NCBI GenBank assembly: GCA_946186375.1
Contig: CAMHMZ010000001.1
Span: forward strand, 62,001-126,000
Direction: 5' to 3'
Origin: an uncultured Clostridia bacterium
GTDB taxonomy: Bacteria > Bacillota > Clostridia > Oscillospirales > Oscillospiraceae
Length of the DNA: 64,000 bases
Shown: positions 59,979 to 64,000 of the stretch, piece after piece
Numbering within the stretch: the stretch's first letter is position 1
Layout of the letters: every line of letters begins with the position of its first letter
Position numbers and translations under genes: made by a program
Notes under the pieces: generated by a model
The model's database searches: none
What the model was told of the DNA's origin: nothing
Seen by the model: the letters and a program-made list of their open reading frames with translations, nothing else

Positions 59979-61124
59979 ATGCAAATAACAAGACGACAGA
60001 TTTTGATCCGCGATGTTGTCCATGGATATGACGTCGAAAGCGATGGTCATGTTGTTGGATACGGAGGGAGGTTAGACATCCGCCCGATATACCAGCGCGA
60101 ATTCTGCTACAAAGACAAACAAAGAGATGCGGTTATTGATACAGTCAGAAAAGGTTTTCCGTTAAATGTGATCTACTGGGCAACCAAAAGTGACGGTGGT
60201 TTCGAGGTGCTGGACGGGCAGCAGCGCATCCTGTCGATTTGCCAATATGTGAATGGGGATTACGCAGTTGATTACCGTTTCTACCACAATTTAACGGAGC
60301 CCGAGAAAAACAGGATTCTGGATTACCCGCTCGATGTGTATCTGTGCGAGGGGGACGATGAGGAAAAATTAGGTTGGTTTAAGACGATCAATATCAGCGG
60401 CGAAAAACTGACAGATCAAGAACTACGCAACGCTGTATATGCGGGCGTTTGGACAGTGGCCGCCAAAAAGCTTTTTTCAGCCAACAATTGTGTTGCATAT
60501 AGGATCGGAAAAGAATATGTTTCCGGCACACCGATCCGACAGGATTTTTTAGAGACAGCACTAAGTTGGATCGCAAACAAAGAAGGAAAAACAATCGAGC
60601 TGTATATGGCCGAACACCAAAACAAAGAGGACGCTGACGAGCTCTGGAACTACTTCGAAACCGTCATCGACTGGGTCAAGGAAAAGTTCCCAAACTACAG
60701 AAGGGAAATGAAAGGGCTTCCGTGGGGTATATGGTACAATGAATGTATGAACGGGGAGCACAAGGGGCAGATCATTGATGAATCGCCGTCTGTGATTGAG
60801 GCTCATTTCAGAGATCTGCTTGACGATGATGAGGTACAGAGCGTCAAAGGCATTTACACATATATCGTGACAGGGCTTGAAAAGAACCTGAACCTCAGAC
60901 AGTTCGACGTAAAGATCGCCAGGAAAGTCTACGAGCGCCAGGGCCACAAATGCCCATATTGCGACCGCAGTGTCGATGGCCGTACATATCCGGAAGGGAA
61001 AACAGAGTACGAATTCGAGGAGATGGAGGCAGACCATATCCTCCCGTGGAATGCTGGTGGAAAAACAGAAGAGGACAACTGTCAGATGCTCTGCAAGTAC
61101 CACAACGGCCACAAGGGCGGCTAA
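59979..61124 (+). CDS. DUF262-HNH nuclease next to the methyltransferase
   Basis: A 381-residue protein. The N-terminal domain is DUF262 (ParB/Srx-like NTPase fold): 'DIRPIYQREFCYKDKQRDAV' and the signature 'VLDGQQR' (D79). The C-terminal 65 residues are an HNH nuclease: 'CPYC' (C325), 'EADHILPWNAGG' (H353) and 'CKYHNGHKG'. Proteins joining DUF262 to a nuclease include GmrSD, which attacks modified DNA, and SspE, which senses phosphorothioated DNA. Placed directly after a methyltransferase, it is likely the restriction arm, possibly sensing modification state rather than a fixed site. 111 nt separate it from module 5; the start follows AAAGGATGGTG. Confidence 0.75.
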   Translation: MQITRRQILIRDVVHGYDVESDGHVVGYGGRLDIRPIYQREFCYKDKQRDAVIDTVRKGFPLNVIYWATKSDGGFEVLDGQQRILSICQYVNGDYAVDYRFYHNLTEPEKNRILDYPLDVYLCEGDDEEKLGWFKTINISGEKLTDQELRNAVYAGVWTVAAKKLFSANNCVAYRIGKEYVSGTPIRQDFLETALSWIANKEGKTIELYMAEHQNKEDADELWNYFETVIDWVKEKFPNYRREMKGLPWGIWYNECMNGEHKGQIIDESPSVIEAHFRDLLDDDEVQSVKGIYTYIVTGLEKNLNLRQFDVKIARKVYERQGHKCPYCDRSVDGRTYPEGKTEYEFEEMEADHILPWNAGGKTEEDNCQMLCKYHNGHKGG

Positions 61125-61262
61125 TAGCCATCATTGAGAAAATCAACCTGCACGCAAATAACATACCGGCATCAAGTTGGCCTCACGAAAGGCCCAGTTT
61201 AGGCTAGAAAATCGTCCTCGAATTATTAAACCTGATCTCAAAAGACACGAAAGGAAAACATC

Positions 61263-62024
61263 ATGAAAATTCTTATTCAATCCAACACAGACAAAACGCC
61301 TCAGAACGAGAGCCATTACAGTGCGAGCAAAGGTTTCAAGGCGATGGGCTTCGAAACCGTTCCATTCTGCGACTTAGCGGAGGCAGAGGCTTGCTCAGAC
61401 GAAGATATGGTTGTCGGCGGAGTCGGCACGATCAGGAGTGCACTTAAGGCTAAAGGCATCAATGTGCCGGAAATCAACTATCCTGAAGAATTGGTAGAGT
61501 TCTACGGAAGGAAAATGTGGATATCCAGGATAGACGAAATCCTGCAGGACAGATCTATGCGCCCTGTATTTGTAAAGCCTGACAGGTTGAAGCGTTTTCC
61601 GGGAACGATCCTTCGCACGGAAAATGATGTTCCGGATCTTTCACGCGCTGCGGACAATGAGCTTGTTCATTGTAGTGAAGTCGTGAGCTTTGCTTCAGAG
61701 TGGCGGGCATTCATCAGATACGGCCGTATACTGGATGTGCGTCCGTATAAGGGTGATTGGCGGAAAGTGTATAACCCATATACGATCGCTGTTGCCGTGG
61801 ACGCATGGAAATCTGCCCCTGCTGGCTGCGCGTTGGACTTTGGCGTCACGTCAGATGGTAGAACGCTCGTGATCGAGGCAAACGATGGATACTCCTTAGG
61901 GAGTTACGGTCTGCCATCCGTGGACTACGCAAAGCTTTTGTCGGCTCGGTGGGCCGAGTTAACAGGCTCACAGGACGAGTGCGATTTCCTCAATGAGAAG
62001 AGACGCTGGAAGGGAAGGGAATAG
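61263..62024 (+). CDS. ATP-grasp-like protein (DUF4343 type)
   Basis: A 253-residue cytosolic protein. 'PVFVKPDRLKRFPGTIL' contains the ATP-contacting lysine strand of ATP-grasp enzymes, 'WRAFIRYGRILDVRPYKGDW' the second lobe, and 'LVIEANDGYSLGSYGL' the metal-binding E-x-N of the active site. These blocks match a group of small ATP-grasp proteins (DUF4343) of unknown substrate. Coupled to the phosphatase gene 4 nt downstream; the pair could carry out and reverse a modification, but this is speculation. Confidence 0.7.
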   Translation: MKILIQSNTDKTPQNESHYSASKGFKAMGFETVPFCDLAEAEACSDEDMVVGGVGTIRSALKAKGINVPEINYPEELVEFYGRKMWISRIDEILQDRSMRPVFVKPDRLKRFPGTILRTENDVPDLSRAADNELVHCSEVVSFASEWRAFIRYGRILDVRPYKGDWRKVYNPYTIAVAVDAWKSAPAGCALDFGVTSDGRTLVIEANDGYSLGSYGLPSVDYAKLLSARWAELTGSQDECDFLNEKRRWKGRE

Positions 62025-62028
62025 AAAG

Positions 62029-62757
62029 ATGACTTATGTGATGTCAGATATCCACGGAAACCTGGAGCAGTTCAATTCGATTCTGAAGCAGATCGAGCTC
62101 AAGCCGGAAGACACGCTGTACATCGCAGGCGACGTCATTGACCGGCATCCGGACGGGATCAAGATCCTGAAGAAGATCATGAAGATGCCGAATGCAAAAA
62201 TGCTTCTGGGAAATCACGAGTACATGATGATCAACGCGATTTACCCAGGAACACTTCCGTGGGAATACTACAGGAGCTCAGATGATATAAGCATCTGGTA
62301 CAGAAATGGCGGAGGTGTCACGAACTACGCTTTCAAAAAGCAGAAGAACGAGGACAAGCAGAAGATTTTCGAGTACCTCCTGTTTCTGCCGACACACTAT
62401 GATCTGGAGATTGACGGACAAAAGTGGCAGATCGTCCACTCAGCGCCGGAAGACTGTATGACATGGCGAGATTGGATGAAATACAGCAGCAAGCTCGAGT
62501 TCAGTGTTTGGAAGAGGAACTTTGATTTCGATCTGATTCCTGACGGCAGGAAAGTGATCTTCGGTCATATGCCGACATATTTGTACCGGTCAGATCAGAG
62601 CGGGCCCTTGTCTATCTGGCGCTGTCCGAACGGGAAGGTGATCGGGATCGATTGCGGCTCTGGCTTCCCGAATCCAGGCGATGCGCAGGACTTTCCTTAT
62701 GTGGGTCGTCTTGCCTGCCTGCGTCTGGAAGACATGAAAGAGTTTTATGGGCGCTAG
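62029..62757 (+). CDS. Calcineurin-like metallophosphatase (PPP type)
   Basis: A 242-residue enzyme. I choose the ATG at 62029, giving MTYVMSDIHGNLEQFNSILK; upstream in-frame starts overlap the previous gene. All metal-binding blocks of PPP/ApaH-type phosphatases are present: D-x-H in 'SDIHGN', 'GDVIDR', 'GNHEYM', and later histidines in 'QIVHSAPE' and 'IFGHMPTYL'. It could act on phosphoproteins or dinucleotides. Confidence 0.85.
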   Translation: MTYVMSDIHGNLEQFNSILKQIELKPEDTLYIAGDVIDRHPDGIKILKKIMKMPNAKMLLGNHEYMMINAIYPGTLPWEYYRSSDDISIWYRNGGGVTNYAFKKQKNEDKQKIFEYLLFLPTHYDLEIDGQKWQIVHSAPEDCMTWRDWMKYSSKLEFSVWKRNFDFDLIPDGRKVIFGHMPTYLYRSDQSGPLSIWRCPNGKVIGIDCGSGFPNPGDAQDFPYVGRLACLRLEDMKEFYGR

Positions 62758-62961
62758 GCCGTTGCGAGTCTTGCAATAGTTGGAACAAATCGAGTTCATA
62801 TATGCTGTTTACTTGATCGTTACTTGACTGTATTTTTGGTAATTCACAAATTCGTTCAATAAATCGCGCAAAACATAAAGGCCTGTTCACTTTTGCATTG
62901 AAAAAAGTTCCATTTCTAATTTGCCGGCCATTTGCTGGCGTCGACAAAAATCGACACCCAG

Positions 62962-62997
62962 AAAGCTCCGCTGCAGAAATTTGTAGCGGAGCTTTTG
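62962..62997 (+). terminator. Rho-independent terminator
   Basis: Perfect 11-bp stem AAAGCTCCGCT / AGCGGAGCTTT with a 12-nt loop and a short T-run. Confidence 0.75.
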
Positions 62998-63067
62998 GTA
63001 TATCTGAAATTGCGCGCGAATGCGCAGAAAAAATATGAAGAAATTTGATGTTTGGCCACTTTTAGGG

Positions 63068-63096
63068 CTGACAAACAGGACTGAATATAGTAAAAT
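63068..63096 (+). promoter_or_regulatory. Promoter of the helicase gene
   Basis: CTGACA (63068-63073), 17-nt spacer, TAAAAT (63091-63096), about 50 nt before the start codon. Confidence 0.65.
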
Positions 63097-63148
63097 AAGA
63101 TATGCAAAAAAGAGCGGCAAAAGGCCGGAAGAGGTGAGAAAACATTTC

Positions 63149-64000
63149 ATGAATCCATACTTGGAAAAACTGAATCCTGAGCAATACGCTGCGGCTACGC
63201 ACATGGATGGGCCGCTGCTGATCATAGCCGGAGCGGGAAGTGGTAAGACGCATACGCTGATTGGACGCGTGATCAACTTGGTCGAGCATGACGTGGCACC
63301 GGAGTCCATCCTTCTGCTTACGTTCACAAACAAGGCGGCAGATGAGATGAAAAGCCGCGCTGTTGCTGCTTCTGATAAGAGATGCGGGAAGATTATGGCA
63401 TGTACGTATCATTCATTCTGTGCGGCCATGCTGCGCCGATATGCAGAACATATCGGATATAAGCGGAACTTCACGATCCTTTCGTCTCCGGAGATGGAAG
63501 ATGCGATCAAGTTCGTGAAAGCGAAAGCCGGAGATAAATACAAGAAACTTAGAGGCTTCCCTCCAACGAAGGCAATTGCGTCTATCATTTCCGGTGCTGT
63601 AAATACCATGCGGACGATACCTGATTATATGAGGGAAACTGCTTCAAAATATGAAGGCTTCTCGTTGGAAGTGGAGCAGATAGCGAAAGGGTACACGGTA
63701 TATAAACGCGAGAGAAACATGATGGACTTCGACGACCTGCTCGTACAGTTTGCCAAGCTATTGGAGACAGACGAGAGGGCGAGAAAGCAAATCTCCGATA
63801 CGTATCGATACATCATGGTAGACGAGTATCAGGACACGAACGCGCTGCAGGAAAAGATCGTTATGCTGCTGAGGAAAGACTGTGACAATCTCGCCGTCGT
63901 TGGAGACGACGCGCAGTCCATTTATGCATTCAGGGGTGCAGATATCAACATCATCCTGAGCTTCAAAGATAAGATGCCAGGATGTGAGACCGTAAACCTC
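63149..64000 (+). CDS. UvrD/PcrA-type superfamily 1 helicase (partial)
   Basis: The first 284 residues of an SF1A helicase; the gene continues past the window. Start MNPYLEKLNPEQYAAATHMD with ribosome binding site GAGGTGAG. Q-motif 'LNPEQ', Walker A 'AGAGSGKT' (K33), motif Ia 'LTFTNKAADEM', motif II 'VDEYQDTN' (D225, E226) and motif III 'GDDAQSIYAFRGA'. In motif III the usual 'GDDDQ' reads 'GDDAQ'. Such helicases unwind DNA during repair and plasmid replication. It has its own promoter. Confidence 0.9.
   Translation, partial: MNPYLEKLNPEQYAAATHMDGPLLIIAGAGSGKTHTLIGRVINLVEHDVAPESILLLTFTNKAADEMKSRAVAASDKRCGKIMACTYHSFCAAMLRRYAEHIGYKRNFTILSSPEMEDAIKFVKAKAGDKYKKLRGFPPTKAIASIISGAVNTMRTIPDYMRETASKYEGFSLEVEQIAKGYTVYKRERNMMDFDDLLVQFAKLLETDERARKQISDTYRYIMVDEYQDTNALQEKIVMLLRKDCDNLAVVGDDAQSIYAFRGADINIILSFKDKMPGCETVNL

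Larger units (their letters stand above)
62758..63148. other. Intergenic region before the helicase gene
   Basis: About 390 nt. It holds a terminator at 62962 and a promoter at 63068. I see no gene. Confidence 0.6.

Noticed and set aside
1-64000. Prophage interpretation.
   Set aside because: No capsid, terminase, portal, tail or lysis cassette; the lysozyme-like genes sit inside a conjugation operon.

Overview
The window reads as part of a large conjugative element (plasmid or integrative element) from a low-to-mid GC Bacillota, most likely a gut or rumen Clostridia species. The grounds are AGGAGG-type ribosome binding sites, TTGACA promoters, U-tailed hairpin terminators, the standard genetic code, a Gram-positive type IV secretion set (VirD4, VirB4, PrgI-like, TrbL/VirB6-like, pilin-like, cell-wall hydrolases) and a giant wall-anchored adhesin with SpaA and VaFE/T-Q ester-bond repeats. 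No rRNA, tRNA, phage structural gene, integrase or relaxase was recognised, so plasmid and integrated element cannot be told apart here.

Layout. 0-3.3 kb: two regulator-like hypotheticals and a membrane protein, divergent from a gene cut off by the window start. 3.4-10.7 kb: a tight operon with a MoxR-type AAA ATPase, a VWA protein, an unknown, a protein ending in an ExoX-C-like module and a DnaG-like primase, probably for DNA processing. 11.2-21.3 kb: the transfer operon for the envelope-spanning parts (pilin, SH3b-like/pilin fusion, TrbL-like channel, membrane anchor, esterase-CHAP-NlpC/P60 fusion, pseudo-CHAP lysozyme). 21.4-22.4 kb: an antisense XcyI-like restriction endonuclease. 22.7-25.1 kb: the VirD4 coupling protein. 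25.2-26.2 kb: a cis-acting region with about 29 octamer units (GTNNACAT) in three clusters and a 92-nt imperfect palindrome. 26.2-29.3 kb: two lipoproteins with CxxC repeats. 29.4-29.6 kb: a likely small RNA gene. 30.2-40.1 kb: the 3268-residue adhesin. 40.2-47.6 kb: S1-domain protein, PrgI-like protein, VirB4 and accessory genes. 47.6-52.9 kb: a perfect parS site, TraX, VanZ-like protein, a tnpB with its omegaRNA next to a VirD4 remnant, and a DUF975 protein. 53.2-57.7 kb: small accessory genes. 57.7-61.1 kb: an EcoRI-family adenine methyltransferase and a DUF262-HNH nuclease. 61.2-64 kb: ATP-grasp protein, metallophosphatase and a UvrD/PcrA helicase cut off by the window end.

The most striking system is the methyltransferase at 57.9-59.9 kb. 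Its 3' end carries five divergent versions of the same C-terminal module, each bounded by GVPISF.DK and Y.RI.IRR motifs and laid out in three reading frames. An (AGAAG)8 tract follows module 1 and an (AC)9 tract follows module 3. At each tract, one repeat count gives the module its own natural C-terminus, another joins the next module, and the third skips a module and joins the one after. Two slippery tracts can therefore make five proteins (361, 430, 509, 567 and 647 residues). The sequence given encodes the 430-residue form. With the hairpin that hides the start site, the 11-codon leader peptide and the neighbouring DUF262-HNH nuclease, this looks like a switchable modification/defence locus of a design I do not know from the literature.
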